Assembly (NCBI RefSeq): GCF_046233715.1
Contig: NZ_JBJNRJ010000009.1
Coordinates: 62,001 to 126,000 of the forward strand
From: Trujillonella humicola
GTDB lineage: Bacteria; Actinomycetota; Actinomycetes; Mycobacteriales; Geodermatophilaceae
Length of the DNA stretch: 64,000 bases
Direction of reading: 5' to 3'
The stretch's first letter is position 1; the number at the start of each line of letters is the position of its first letter. The position numbers and the translations under genes were made by a program. Shown piece after piece: positions 53,645 to 63,455 of this stretch. The notes beneath the pieces are model-generated. The model made no database searches. It saw only the letters and a list, made by a program, of their open reading frames with translations, and was not told where the DNA came from.

Positions 53645-55117
53645 TCAGGCCACGGGGGCCGGGCGCAGCGCCGGCACGGTCCGCAGGCCGAACACCTCGC
53701 GCAGCGCGACCCTGGCCGCGTTGTCGCCGCACATGCCGTGCACCGCCGGCCCGGGCGGCGTGGCGGCCGAGGCGAGGTAGATGCCCTCGAGCGGGGTCCG
53801 GTAGGTGTTCCAGCGCGGCACCGGGCGGGCCAGCATCTGGCGCAGCGACGCCTCGCCGTTGGAGATGTCGCCGCCCACGTGGTTGGGGTTCCAGGCCTCC
53901 ATCTGCCGCGCGTCCTTGGTCGCGCGCGCCACGATCGTGTCGCGGAAACCGGGAGCGAAGCGCTCGATCTGCGCCTCGATGGCCTCGGTCATGTCGACGT
54001 CGGAGGCGTGCGGCACGTGCACGTAGGCCCAGAAGACGTGCTCGCCGCCGGGCGCACGCGTCGGGTCGACCACGGTCGGCTGCACCGCCAGCACGTACGG
54101 CTTCTCCGCCGGCCGGCCGTGCGCCGGGCCCTCCTCGCCCGCCATCGTCTCGGCGAGGGTGCCGGCCACGTGGATGGTCCCGGCCCGCCGGACGTCGGGG
54201 TTCGCCCACGGCACCGGCTCGGACAGCACCCAGTCGATCTTGAAGACGCCGGGGCCGTGCTTGTACCGGGACACCCAGCGGCGGTAGCCGTCGTGCACCC
54301 GGTCGCCGGCCATCCGCACGAACGCCCGGGGGCTCGTGTCCAGCAGGACCGCCGGCACGCCCTCGAACTCGCGCAGGTCGGTCACCTCGTGGCCGGTGAC
54401 CAGCTCCCCGCCCTGCTGCTCGAACGCCGTGACCATCGCGTCGGCGAGCTCCTGGGACCCGCCCTCGACCAGCGGCCAGCCGCCGTGGTGGGCCAGCATC
54501 CCGAGCAGCATGCCCAGCGCGGAGGTCAGCGGTCGGGCCAGGTCGAGCATCCCGTGCGCGGCAGCGCCGGCGAGCAGCGCCTGCCCCTCGTCCGTGTCGA
54601 AGTTGCGCCGGGCCAGCCACCGCACGTTCGGCAGGCCGGTCAGCCCGAACCGCGCGACCTGCAGCGGGCTGCGGGTGGGCAGCCGGCGCAGCATGCTGGT
54701 GAGGAAGAAGTCGACGACGTCCTCCCGGTGCTCGACCAGCGGCTCGAAGAGCCGGCGGTAGGCCGCCGCGTCCTCACCCAGGCCATCGGCGGTCTCCTCC
54801 AGCGACCGCCGGGCGACCGCGGCGCGGCCGCCGTCGAGCGGGTGGGCGTAGCAGACCTCGGGGTGCACCAGCCGCACGCCCCGGCTCGCCAGGTCGAACT
54901 CGCGGAAGAACGGCGAGACCGCGGCCATCGGGTGCACGGTCGAGCAGACGTCGTGGCGGACGCCGGAGCTGATCAGCTCCTCGGTGCGCATGCCGCCCCC
55001 GGGGCGGTCCGCCTGCTCGACGAGCTGGACGCGCAGGCCCGCGGCCGACAACCGCAGCGCCGCGGCCAGCCCGTTGGGTCCTGCTCCGACGACGACGGCG
55101 TCCGGCTCGGTGCTCAC
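53645..55117 (-). CDS. FAD-dependent phytoene-dehydrogenase-like oxidoreductase
   Basis: 490 residues. The N-terminal dinucleotide fold has VVVGAGPNGLAAALRLSAAGLRVQLVEQADRPGGGMRTEE; the end has GIYLASAATPPGPAVHGMCGDNAARVAL. This is the CrtI/phytoene-desaturase-like family also including PDB-type NAD(P)/FAD oxidoreductases of unknown substrate (human PYROXD2 relatives). No carotenoid genes are nearby, so a carotenoid role is not supported. Start GTG 55117. Confidence 0.85.
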   Translation of the reverse strand: MSTEPDAVVVGAGPNGLAAALRLSAAGLRVQLVEQADRPGGGMRTEELISSGVRHDVCSTVHPMAAVSPFFREFDLASRGVRLVHPEVCYAHPLDGGRAAVARRSLEETADGLGEDAAAYRRLFEPLVEHREDVVDFFLTSMLRRLPTRSPLQVARFGLTGLPNVRWLARRNFDTDEGQALLAGAAAHGMLDLARPLTSALGMLLGMLAHHGGWPLVEGGSQELADAMVTAFEQQGGELVTGHEVTDLREFEGVPAVLLDTSPRAFVRMAGDRVHDGYRRWVSRYKHGPGVFKIDWVLSEPVPWANPDVRRAGTIHVAGTLAETMAGEEGPAHGRPAEKPYVLAVQPTVVDPTRAPGGEHVFWAYVHVPHASDVDMTEAIEAQIERFAPGFRDTIVARATKDARQMEAWNPNHVGGDISNGEASLRQMLARPVPRWNTYRTPLEGIYLASAATPPGPAVHGMCGDNAARVALREVFGLRTVPALRPAPVA

Positions 55118-55178
55118 CGTGCCATCCTCGCCGAGCGGTTCCCGGGCTGCGCCCCGGAGCAGCCCAAGAGCAGCCCCG

Positions 55179-55206
55179 GAGCTGGTTCAGAGCTGGTTCA
55201 GAGCTG
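55179..55206. repeat. 11-bp tandem repeat at the meaB stop
   Basis: gagctggttca at 55179-55189 and 55190-55200, then a partial copy. The meaB stop codon (tca on the plus strand) lies in the second full copy. The same unit length appears at 1067-1095, with a different sequence. Confidence 0.75.
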
Positions 55207-56229
55207 CGCGAGCAGCTCGTCGGCAGCCCTGAACGGGTCGCTCCGCCCGGCCACGACCTGCGCGGCGAGCGAGTCCAGGGCCGCGGAGCCGCGGACGTCA
55301 CCCATCCGCTCCCGCAGCCCGGCGAGCGCGATCGCCTCGATCTCGCGGGCGGCCCGCTCGGTGCGCCGTCGCCGGCCCTCCCCCGAGGCCTCGAGCCACG
55401 CGGCGTGGGCGTCGAGCTGCTCGAGGACGCCGTCGATGCCGTTGTCGGTGTCGCGGCTGGCCACCGTCCGGCAGATCGGCGGCCGCCACCGGCCCGGCCC
55501 GTCGTGCCGGCCGCCGAGGGACTGCATCGACCGCAGGTCCCGCACGGTCTGCGCGGCGCCGTCCCGGTCGGCCTTGTTGACCACGAAGACGTCGGCGATC
55601 TCCAGGATCCCGGCCTTGGCCGCCTGGATGCCGTCGCCCATCCCGGGCGCGACCAGCACCAGCGTCGTGTCGGCCAGCGAGGCGATCTCCAGCTCGGACT
55701 GCCCGACGCCGACGGTCTCGACGAGGACGACGTCGCAGCCGGCCGCGTCGAGCACCCGCAGCGCCTGGGGCGTCGCCCACGAGAGACCGCCCAGGTGCCC
55801 GCGGGAGGCCATCGAGCGGATGTAGACGCCGCGGTCACCCGCGTGGTCCTGCATCCGCACGCGGTCGCCGAGCAGCGCGCCGCCGGAGAACGGCGACGAC
55901 GGGTCGACCGCGAGGACCCCCATGCGCAGGCCCCGCGCGCGCAGCGCCCGCACCAGGGCCGTGGTCGTCGTCGACTTGCCGACACCGGGCGAGCCGGTCA
56001 GCCCGATGACCCGCGCGGAGCCGGTGTGCGGGGCCAGCGCCGCGGCGACCTCGCGCAGCGCGGGGCTCGCGTCCTCGACCAGCGAGATCAGCCGGGCGAC
56101 CGACCGGGGGTCACCGGCGCGGGCGCCCTCGACGAGCGCGGGGACGTCGACCGCGCGCCGGCCCCGCCTCCCCGGGGGGACGGCGGGACCGGGCGTCTGT
56201 ACCGCGGTGCCCTCGACGGCCCCGCTCAC
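55198..56229 (-). CDS. meaB: Methylmalonyl-CoA mutase-associated GTPase
   Basis: 343 residues, G3E family GTPase that protects and reloads adenosylcobalamin in methylmalonyl-CoA mutase or related mutases. P-loop GLTGSPGVGKST (76-87), the base-recognition VNKADRDG, DPSSPFSGGALLGDRVRMQ and VETVGVGQSE are diagnostic. GTG 56229 overlaps the thiolase stop (GTGA). No mutase gene is inside the window; it may be beyond the right edge or elsewhere. Confidence 0.93.
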   Translation of the reverse strand: MSGAVEGTAVQTPGPAVPPGRRGRRAVDVPALVEGARAGDPRSVARLISLVEDASPALREVAAALAPHTGSARVIGLTGSPGVGKSTTTTALVRALRARGLRMGVLAVDPSSPFSGGALLGDRVRMQDHAGDRGVYIRSMASRGHLGGLSWATPQALRVLDAAGCDVVLVETVGVGQSELEIASLADTTLVLVAPGMGDGIQAAKAGILEIADVFVVNKADRDGAAQTVRDLRSMQSLGGRHDGPGRWRPPICRTVASRDTDNGIDGVLEQLDAHAAWLEASGEGRRRRTERAAREIEAIALAGLRERMGDVRGSAALDSLAAQVVAGRSDPFRAADELLAQL

Positions 56230-57422
56230 GCCCCGGCGGGTGCGGGGACGTGCAGGACCAGCGCGTCGCCCTGGCCGCCGCCGCCGCACAGGGCGGCGGC
56301 GCCGACACCGCCGCCGCGGCGGCGCAGCTCCAGGGCGAGGTCGAGCACGATGCGGGCGCCGCTCATGCCGACCGGGTGGCCCAGCGCGATGGCGCCGCCG
56401 TTGGGGTTGACCCTCTCCGGGTCGATGCCGAGCTCACGGGTGGAGACGATGCCGACCGCGGCGAAGGCCTCGTTGAGCTCGACCAGGTCCAGGTCGGTGG
56501 GGTCGATGCCCTCGCGCTCGCAGGCCTTCTTGATGGCCCGCGAGGGCTGGGACTGCAGCGTGGCGTCCGGCCCGGCGACCACGCCGTGCGCACCGATCTC
56601 GGCGAGCACGGTGCAGCCCAGCTCGGCGGCCTTGGCCGCGCTCATCACGACCACCGCGCAGGCGCCGTCGGAGATCTGCGACGCCGTCCCGGCGGTGATG
56701 GTGCCGTCCTTCGCGAACGCCGGCCGGAGCTTGGCCAGGCTCTCCACGGTGGTGTCGGCGCGGATGCCCTCGTCCTCGCGGAACTCGATCGGGTCGCCCT
56801 TGCGCTGCGGGATCAGCACGGGGGTGATCTCCTCGTCGAAGACGCCGTTCTTGGCCGCGCGCGCGGCCTTCTGGTGGCTCTCGGCGGCGAAGGCGTCCTG
56901 CTCCTCGCGGGTCAGCTGGTAGCGGCTGTTGGCCTGCTCGGTGAGCACGCCCATCGCGACCTGGTCGAAGGTGTCCGACAGCCCGTCGTGGGCCATCGAG
57001 TCCACCAGCGTGGAGTCGCCGTACTTCGTGCCCGTCCGGCCGCTCATCAGCAGGTGCGGCGCCTGCGTCATCGACTCCATGCCGCCGGCGACCACGACGT
57101 CGAACTCACCGGCGCGGATGAGCTGGTCGGCCAGGGCGATCGCGTCGATGCCGGACAGGCACACCTTGTTGAGCGTGAACGAGGGCACCGACATCGGGAT
57201 GCCACCGGCCACCGCGGCCGGGCGGGCGGGGTTCTGCCCGGCACCGGCCTGGATGACCTGGCCCATGATCACGTAGTCGACCTGGTCGCCGGAGATGCCG
57301 GCCCGCTCGAGCGCCGCCTTGATGGCGATCCCGCCGAGGTCGGCGGCCGAGAAGTCCTTGAGCGAGCCGAGCAGCCGGCCCATCGGCGTGCGCGCGCCGC
57401 TGACGATGACCGAACGGGACAT
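56226..57422 (-). CDS. Acetyl-CoA C-acetyltransferase (thiolase)
   Basis: 398 residues. It condenses two acetyl-CoA to acetoacetyl-CoA or runs in reverse. Active Cys88 in LNKVCLSG, NEAFAAVG, GGAIALGHPVGMSGAR and the second Cys in CGGGGQGDALV are all present. Start ATG 57422. The pairing with meaB and the nearby epimerase and crotonyl-CoA reductase suggests synthesis of C4 units from acetyl-CoA (ethylmalonyl-CoA pathway or polyhydroxybutyrate); which one is not shown. Confidence 0.95.
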   Translation of the reverse strand: MSRSVIVSGARTPMGRLLGSLKDFSAADLGGIAIKAALERAGISGDQVDYVIMGQVIQAGAGQNPARPAAVAGGIPMSVPSFTLNKVCLSGIDAIALADQLIRAGEFDVVVAGGMESMTQAPHLLMSGRTGTKYGDSTLVDSMAHDGLSDTFDQVAMGVLTEQANSRYQLTREEQDAFAAESHQKAARAAKNGVFDEEITPVLIPQRKGDPIEFREDEGIRADTTVESLAKLRPAFAKDGTITAGTASQISDGACAVVVMSAAKAAELGCTVLAEIGAHGVVAGPDATLQSQPSRAIKKACEREGIDPTDLDLVELNEAFAAVGIVSTRELGIDPERVNPNGGAIALGHPVGMSGARIVLDLALELRRRGGGVGAAALCGGGGQGDALVLHVPAPAGA

Positions 57423-57951
<529 letters not shown>

Positions 57952-58410
57952 GTGACCGACACGCAGACCGGACTGCCCGCGGGCCTGTTCACCACCATCG
58001 ACCACGTCGGCATCGCCGTCCCCGACCTGGACGAGGCCATCGCCTTCTACTCGACGACGTACGGCATCACCTCGGTGCACGAGGAGATGAACGAGGAGCA
58101 GGGCGTCCGCGAGGCGATGCTCGCCGTCGGGGACGGCGACACCCGCATCCAGCTGCTGGCACCGCTCACCCCGGAGTCGACGATCGCGAAGTTCATCGGC
58201 CGCTCCGGCCCCGGCCTGCAGCAACTGGCCTTCCGCGTGGAGGACGTCGACGCGACCTGCGCGATCCTGCGCGAGCGCGGCCTGCGGCTGCTCTACGACA
58301 CCCCCAAGCGCGGCACCGCCGACAGCCGGATCAACTTCGTCCACCCGAAGGACGCCGGCGGCGTCCTCGTCGAGCTGGTCGAGCCGGCGCGGACCCCCGC
58401 CGCGCACTGA
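57952..58410 (+). CDS. mce: Methylmalonyl-CoA epimerase
   Basis: 152 residues, VOC (glyoxalase) fold. It interconverts (R)- and (S)-methylmalonyl-CoA, and may also act on ethylmalonyl-CoA. Metal-ligand candidates: His in TTIDHVGIAV, Gln in RIQLLAPL, and Glu in VLVELVEPA. At the third usual His site this protein has Gln (GLQQLAFRVED). NFVHPKDAGGVLVELVEP is typical. GTG 57952 is preferred; ATG 57943 would add three residues. The preceding sequence is damaged by the assembly gap, so its promoter cannot be read. Confidence 0.88.
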   Translation: MTDTQTGLPAGLFTTIDHVGIAVPDLDEAIAFYSTTYGITSVHEEMNEEQGVREAMLAVGDGDTRIQLLAPLTPESTIAKFIGRSGPGLQQLAFRVEDVDATCAILRERGLRLLYDTPKRGTADSRINFVHPKDAGGVLVELVEPARTPAAH

Positions 58411-58411
58411 C

Positions 58412-58438
58412 GCCGCGAGCCCGCGGGCTCAACGCGGC
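58412..58438. terminator. Hairpin between epimerase and PhyH genes
   Basis: gagcccgcgggctc palindrome flanked by gccgcg/cgcggc, in the 18-bp space between convergent stops. A short bidirectional terminator candidate. Confidence 0.5.
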
Positions 58439-59232
58439 CAGGCCACCGGGAAGAGCGGGTGGTCCAGCTCCGCCCCGGCGGGCAGCTCGTCGGCCAGCCC
58501 CTCGAACGGCGGGGACGTGCGCCACGGCCGCGGCGCGTGCCGGGCCCCCTCCGACAGGTAGCGCAGCGAGAGCACGCGCCGGCGACCGGGGAACGGGAAC
58601 CCCGGGGCGCCGTGCACGGTGAGGAAGTCGAAGAACACCGCGTCGCCGGGCTGCAGCTCCCAGGCCCGGATGTCGTGCGCCGACCGGTCGGCCTCGACGT
58701 CCGGGAGCTCGGCCAGCGCCCCCTCGGGGAACCAGCGCGCCTCACCGGTCATGAAGGTCCGGGGCATGAGCCACGGGCCGGCGTGGCTGCCGGCCAGCAG
58801 CTCCAGGCTCCCGGCCGCCGGAACGGGGTCGACGGGGATCCACGCGCTGACGCCCCTGCCGTCGACGTTGTAGTACGGCTGGTCCTGGTGCCAGGGCGTG
58901 CGCTGCGCGGTGCCGCCCTCCTTGACCAGCACGTGGTCGTGGTAGAGCCGCACCCGGCGCGATCGCAGCAGCGCCGCGGCGATCTCCGGCACCCGCGAGC
59001 GCAGCGCCAGCGCGGCGACGTCGGGGACGTCGGTCCACCGGCAGAAGTCCTCGACGAACAGCCCCGGGTCCTCGGGCCGGCTGGCGGTCAGCGCCAGGTC
59101 CCCGGGCCGGCGCAGCACCTCCTCGACCGCGCGGGTGGCACGCGCCACCTCCTCGGCGTCGAACACGCCGCGGACGCAGACGACGCCGTCCCGGGCGAAC
59201 TGCTCGACCTGTTCCTGGGAGACCGCAGCCAC
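58429..59232 (-). CDS. Phytanoyl-CoA dioxygenase-family (PhyH) protein
   Basis: 267 residues, Fe(II)/2-oxoglutarate oxygenase fold. The iron triad is visible: His115-x-Asp117 (WHQDQPYY) and His207 (TVHGAPG). Also RVRLYHDHVLVKEGG and WELQPGDAVFFD. Members hydroxylate acyl-CoA or small molecules; the substrate is unknown. Start GTG 59232 follows TAGGCT by 6 nt, indicating a leaderless transcript. It is divergent from crotonyl-CoA reductase. Confidence 0.87.
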   Translation of the reverse strand: MAAVSQEQVEQFARDGVVCVRGVFDAEEVARATRAVEEVLRRPGDLALTASRPEDPGLFVEDFCRWTDVPDVAALALRSRVPEIAAALLRSRRVRLYHDHVLVKEGGTAQRTPWHQDQPYYNVDGRGVSAWIPVDPVPAAGSLELLAGSHAGPWLMPRTFMTGEARWFPEGALAELPDVEADRSAHDIRAWELQPGDAVFFDFLTVHGAPGFPFPGRRRVLSLRYLSEGARHAPRPWRTSPPFEGLADELPAGAELDHPLFPVAWPR

Positions 59233-59238
59233 GTGCGC

Positions 59239-59244
59239 AGCCTA
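59239..59244 (-). promoter_or_regulatory. -10 hexamer, probable leaderless start of the PhyH gene
   Basis: TAGGCT on the minus strand, 6 nt before GTG 59232, with no ribosome-binding site between. The same hexamer precedes the FHA gene. Confidence 0.55.
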
Positions 59245-59379
59245 GGCACCCGGGCGGCGACCCCCTGCCGGACAGTGGCGCAGGTCGCCCCGTCCGGCCT
59301 CGCCAGCCTCACTACCCGTCAGTAACATCTGCCCCCACCGCAGCCGCTCCTCCGAGCCGACGAAGACCCGGGAGACATC

Positions 59380-60711
59380 GTGGACGAGATCAGGGACGCC
59401 ATCCTGGCCGATCAGCTGGCCGACATCGGGGGGCTCCCGGTGCCGGAGTCCTACCGCGCGGTGGTGGTCCGCAAGGACGAGCAGGACATGTTCGCCGGCC
59501 AGGCCACCCGGGACAAGGACCCGCGCAAGTCGCTGCACGTGCAGGAGGTCGCCACCCCGGAGCTGGGCCCGGGTGAGGCGATCGTGGCGGTGATGGCGTC
59601 GTCGGTGAACTACAACACCGTGTGGACGTCGATCTTCGAGCCGGTGAGCACCTTCGGGTTCCTGGAGCGCTACGGCCGGGTGTCGGAGCTGACCAAGCGG
59701 CACGACCTCCCGTACCACGTGGTGGGCTCGGACCTGGCCGGCGTGGTGCTGAAGGTCGGGCCGGGGGTGAACAAGTGGCGCCCCGGTGACGAGGTCGTCG
59801 CGCACTGCCTGTCGGTGGAGCTGGAGGACCCGGCCGGCCACGACGACACGATGATGGACCCCCAGCAGCGGATCTGGGGCTTCGAGACCAACTTCGGCGG
59901 GCTGGCCGAGCTCGCCCTGGTCAAGTCCAACCAGCTGATGCCCAAGCCGGCGCACCTGTCGTGGGAGGAGGCCGCCGCCCCCGGGCTGGTGAACTCCACC
60001 GCCTACCGGCAGCTGGTGTCGCGCAACGGGGCGAACATGAAGCAGGGCGACACCGTGCTCATCTGGGGCGCCTCGGGCGGCCTCGGCTCATATGCGACGC
60101 AGATGGCCCTCAACGGCGGCGCCATCCCCGTCTGCGTCGTCTCCTCCCCCGAGAAGGCCGAGATCGTCCGGCGGATGGGCGCCGAGCTGGTCATCGACCG
60201 CTCCGCCGAGGGCTACCGGTTCTGGAAGGACGAGCAGACCCAGGACCCCAAGGAGTGGCAGCGGTTCGGCAAGAAGATCCGCGAGCTCACCGGCGGGGAG
60301 GACGTCGACATCGTGTTCGAGCACCCCGGCCGGGAGACCTTCGGCGCCAGCGTCTACGTCGCCAAGAAGGGCGGCACGATCATCACCTGCGCCTCCACCA
60401 CCGGCTACCTGCACGAGTACGACAACCGGTACCTGTGGATGAACCTGAAGAAGATCCTGTCCTCGCACTTCGCCAACTACAAGGAGGCGTGGGAGGCCAA
60501 CCGGCTCATCGACAAGGGCCTCGTCCACCCCACCCTGTCCAAGGTGTACCCGATGGCCGAGGTCGGCCAGGCCGCCCTCGACGTCCACCGCAACGCCCAC
60601 CAGGGCAAGGTCGGCGTCCTCACCCTCGCCCCGGAGGAGGGGCTCGGCGTCCGCGACGGGGAGAAGCGCGCCAAGCACATCGACGCCATCAACCGCTTCC
60701 GCGGGGTCTGA
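59380..60711 (+). CDS. ccrA: Crotonyl-CoA carboxylase/reductase
   Basis: 443 residues, MDR superfamily. It reduces crotonyl-CoA with NADPH, with carboxylation to ethylmalonyl-CoA when CO2 is bound. Diagnostic segments: VNYNTVWTSIFEPVSTF, LPYHVVGSDLAGVVLKVG, GDEVVAHCLSVE, PQQRIWGFETNFGGLAELALVKSNQLM, the NADP motif IWGASGGLGSYA (about 228-239), and IVFEHPGRETFGASVYVAKKGG. Start GTG 59380 with GGGAGA upstream. Key enzyme of the ethylmalonyl-CoA pathway; other pathway genes (ethylmalonyl-CoA mutase) are not in the window. Confidence 0.95.
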   Translation: MDEIRDAILADQLADIGGLPVPESYRAVVVRKDEQDMFAGQATRDKDPRKSLHVQEVATPELGPGEAIVAVMASSVNYNTVWTSIFEPVSTFGFLERYGRVSELTKRHDLPYHVVGSDLAGVVLKVGPGVNKWRPGDEVVAHCLSVELEDPAGHDDTMMDPQQRIWGFETNFGGLAELALVKSNQLMPKPAHLSWEEAAAPGLVNSTAYRQLVSRNGANMKQGDTVLIWGASGGLGSYATQMALNGGAIPVCVVSSPEKAEIVRRMGAELVIDRSAEGYRFWKDEQTQDPKEWQRFGKKIRELTGGEDVDIVFEHPGRETFGASVYVAKKGGTIITCASTTGYLHEYDNRYLWMNLKKILSSHFANYKEAWEANRLIDKGLVHPTLSKVYPMAEVGQAALDVHRNAHQGKVGVLTLAPEEGLGVRDGEKRAKHIDAINRFRGV

Positions 60712-60772
60712 GGACGGACCACCCGTCCCCCCACGCCTCGCACGCTCGGCGCGGGTCCCTGACGGGTGGCCA
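60709..60772 (+). terminator. Stop-linked hairpin (family element), ccrA
   Basis: Begins TGAGGACGGACCACCCGTCC at the stop. Outer stem CCACCCGTC (60719-60727) with GACGGGTGG (60761-60769). Loop region CCTCGCACGCTCGGCG matches other members while the stem sequence differs. Confidence 0.68.
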
Positions 60773-60915
60773 CGTGCCGGGGAGGTGCCCTCCCGGGGCA
60801 CCTCCCCGGCCGGGTCCGCGTTCTATCGTCGGGGGTCACCGCCCCCGTCCCCGGCCCGGCCCGGACCTCGGACCGACACGCCGACGAGCTCCGCCGACTC
60901 TGCGAGGATGACCGC

Positions 60916-62271
60916 ATGACCGATCCCCGCCGCGACCTGGTGCCGATGCGCGAGGCCCAGCACTCGTTCGACGTGGTCCTGCGGGGCTTCGACCGCCACC
61001 AGGTGGCCGAGACGATCGAACGGCTCGAGGCCGACATCCGCGTGGCGCTCGCCGATCGGGACGCTGCGATGGCCCGGTCCTCCGACCTCGCGGGCCAGCT
61101 GTCGGCGATGCACGGGGAGATCGACCAGCTGCGCCGCAAGGCCGCCAGCGCGGGGCCGGCCACCTTCGAGAACATGAGCGAGCGCATCTCGCACATGCTG
61201 CGACTGGCCGAGGAGGAGGCCGCCGAGATCCGCCAGGCGGCCCAGCAGGAGGCCTCGGCGCTGCGCGAGCAGACCGCTGCCGAGGAGCGGGCGATGCTCG
61301 AGCGGCACGCGGCCGGTCAGGCCGAGGTCGAGCGCATGCTGGCCGAGGCCCGGCAGAACGCCGAGCAGATCGCCACCAAGGCCCAGCTGCGCGCGGACGA
61401 GCTCGTGACCAAGGCCCAGGAGAAGGTGGCCCGTCTCGACGCGGAGTCCCAGGCCCGGCGGGCCAAGGTGGAGGAGGACTTCGAGATCGCCCAGCGTGCC
61501 CGGCGCGCCGAGGCGGCCCGGCTCGAGGAGGAGCGCGACCGCGCCTCGACGGAGGCGGCCCGGCAGCGGGTGGCCGCCGCCGAGCAGCACGCGGCCCACC
61601 TGGTCGGCGAGGCGGAGGCGGCCGCCGCCGCGATCCGCAACGTCCGCGACGAGCTCACCGGCCGGCTGCTCGAGGTCCGCCGGATCCTCGGTTCGCTGCC
61701 CGAGCTCGGCGACCGCCCCGTGCCCCCGCCGGCACAGCCGGGCCGCGAGCAGGGCGAGCAGCAGGCCCCTCGGCCCCCGGCCCCCCAGCCGGCTGCGGCG
61801 CCGGCCGCTCCGCAGCCCGCCCAGGGTTCCGGTGAGGCGGCGGCCGCCCGCCAGCCGGTGCGCCCGCCGGCGCCGGCGACCCAGCCCGCCGTCCAGCGAG
61901 GCGCCCACCGGCCGCCCACCGGCTCCCAGCCGGCCGTCCCGCCGCAGGGCCCGACCACGCAGGTCGCGCTGCAGACCGTCAGCGGCGGCCAGGCCAGCAC
62001 CCCGCCGGCGCAGCAGACGCAGGTGATCCGCCCGGTCACCGCGCCGCAGCCGGCGGCACGCCCGTCCGGCGGCGCCCCGGAGGGGACCCGGCCGGTCGAC
62101 CCGCCGACCCTGGTGCAGCCGGCGGTCTCCACCGAGGGCACCGCCGAGCACCGCGCCGAGAGCTCCGGTGACGCGCGCCCCGACGTCCCCTCCGGGGAGC
62201 GGACGGAGCCGGCCGAGCGCGACCCCGCGCCGAGCGACGGCGGGACCGCCGCACCCGCGGCGCGCCGCTGA
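60916..62271 (+). CDS. DivIVA-like coiled-coil protein
   Basis: 451 residues. The start has SFDVVLRGFDRHQVAETIERLE, similar to the DivIVA-type N-terminal motif. A long continuous coiled coil follows (about 30-245; heptads with Ala, Glu, Arg, as in AEEEAAEIRQAAQQEASALREQ). The last 190 residues are Pro/Ala/Gln-rich and disordered. Such proteins in actinobacteria act in polar growth or as cytoskeletal scaffolds; the exact role is unknown. ATG 60916 has GAGGA 11 nt upstream; the TATCGT near 60,824 is a possible -10. No operon partner is obvious. Confidence 0.82.
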   Translation: MTDPRRDLVPMREAQHSFDVVLRGFDRHQVAETIERLEADIRVALADRDAAMARSSDLAGQLSAMHGEIDQLRRKAASAGPATFENMSERISHMLRLAEEEAAEIRQAAQQEASALREQTAAEERAMLERHAAGQAEVERMLAEARQNAEQIATKAQLRADELVTKAQEKVARLDAESQARRAKVEEDFEIAQRARRAEAARLEEERDRASTEAARQRVAAAEQHAAHLVGEAEAAAAAIRNVRDELTGRLLEVRRILGSLPELGDRPVPPPAQPGREQGEQQAPRPPAPQPAAAPAAPQPAQGSGEAAAARQPVRPPAPATQPAVQRGAHRPPTGSQPAVPPQGPTTQVALQTVSGGQASTPPAQQTQVIRPVTAPQPAARPSGGAPEGTRPVDPPTLVQPAVSTEGTAEHRAESSGDARPDVPSGERTEPAERDPAPSDGGTAAPAARR

Positions 62272-62319
62272 CCCCAGCTCCACCGCGCTCCGGCCCGTCC
62301 GGTGCGGTACGGACGACGC

Positions 62320-63345
62320 GTGCCCGACCCTCCCGAGACCACCTCGGCCGACCCACCCGCGCGCCGCGGCGGTCCCCGGCATGCCGCTCCGGAGAACGGC
62401 GGCTCGCCGGACGCGGCGGTGTCGACGTGGCACAGCGCTCCCGCGGCCGCCGGCCGGTCCGCCCACCGGCGCCGCAGGAGCACCCGTGGGAGCGGCGGTC
62501 GCCGGCGCCGCCAGGGGTGGCCGCGCGTCGGCCCGGCGGGCGGCGCGCTCGCCGCCGTCATCGCCGTGGTGGTGGCGGCGGTGGTGGTGGGGCTGGTCCG
62601 GGAGGGGGCCGGGGGCACCGCCGCGGCTCCCGGCACGGACGGTCCGGGCGCCCCCGTCCCGACCGGTGCGCCCCCGGGGCTGCTCGCCTGGCTGCGCACC
62701 GAGCTGCCCGTCGGGGGAACCGTCACGGCCACGGCACCGGTCCGCGACGTCCTCGTGCGGGCGGGTGCCGATCCGGCGGTGCTGCCGGAGTCCGCGCCGC
62801 CGTGGAGCGGGGACCCGGCCGTGCCCGTCCTGGTCCTGACCGAGACCGAGCCCGGGGGCAGCCGCGTCCTGGCCCGCTTCGACCGCGACGGCGCCGTCCC
62901 GCTCCTGCTGGTGGACCCGGCGCCGGTCGAGCCGGCCGAGGAGCTGCGGCGGCAGCGCGAGTCCCTGGCGGCGGCGGTGCTGGCCAACCCCGCCACGCGG
63001 ACGGAGGGGGACACCCGGGAGGTCCTGGCCTCCGGCGAGGTGGACCCCCGGCTGCTGACCCTGATCGCCGGCCTGACCGCCCGGGAGGGCGTCGGCCTGT
63101 GGGAGTTCCCGTCGCTCCCGGGCGAGCAGGGCGGGACCGCGCCCGCCCGCCGGGTGGTCGTCGACGCCGTCGGCGACCGGCCGGTCCCGGCCGACGGCGC
63201 GGCCACGCAGCGCCTGGTCGCGTGGCTGGACGCCCAGCTGGCGCCGCTGGCCCCCGACACCGTCGAGGTGACCGGCGACGGCGTGCTCGTCGGCTTCGCC
63301 TACGTGCCGGGGCCGGACGCCGTCGTCGCGGCAGCCGGCCGGTGA
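62320..63345 (+). CDS. Hypothetical protein with one transmembrane anchor
   Basis: 341 residues from GTG 62320 (62302 is the alternative). An Arg/Pro/Ala-rich cytoplasmic N-terminus (1-75) is followed by one helix (about 76-96; GGALAAVIAVVVAAVVVGLV) and an extracellular domain of about 240 residues. The latter has alternating beta/alpha segments (VPVLVLTETEPGGSRVLARFD, RRVVVDAVGDRPV, TQRLVAWLDAQLAPLAPDTVEVTGDGVLVGF). I recognise no family. The genes on both sides run in the same direction. Confidence 0.7.
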   Translation: MPDPPETTSADPPARRGGPRHAAPENGGSPDAAVSTWHSAPAAAGRSAHRRRRSTRGSGGRRRRQGWPRVGPAGGALAAVIAVVVAAVVVGLVREGAGGTAAAPGTDGPGAPVPTGAPPGLLAWLRTELPVGGTVTATAPVRDVLVRAGADPAVLPESAPPWSGDPAVPVLVLTETEPGGSRVLARFDRDGAVPLLLVDPAPVEPAEELRRQRESLAAAVLANPATRTEGDTREVLASGEVDPRLLTLIAGLTAREGVGLWEFPSLPGEQGGTAPARRVVVDAVGDRPVPADGAATQRLVAWLDAQLAPLAPDTVEVTGDGVLVGFAYVPGPDAVVAAAGR

Positions 63346-63455
63346 CCGCCGCCGTGCGGCGCAGCCCGGAGCCCGGTAGACGTAGGGGCGGCAGCGCGCG
63401 CTGTCGTGCCGCTGCGCTCGCCGGGGCACGGATCCACATCCAGGGGGAACTCGCC

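Noticed and set aside
53645..55117. Naming the FAD oxidoreductase as a carotenoid biosynthesis gene (crtI)
   Set aside because: Only the general family is supported and no other carotenoid genes are near.
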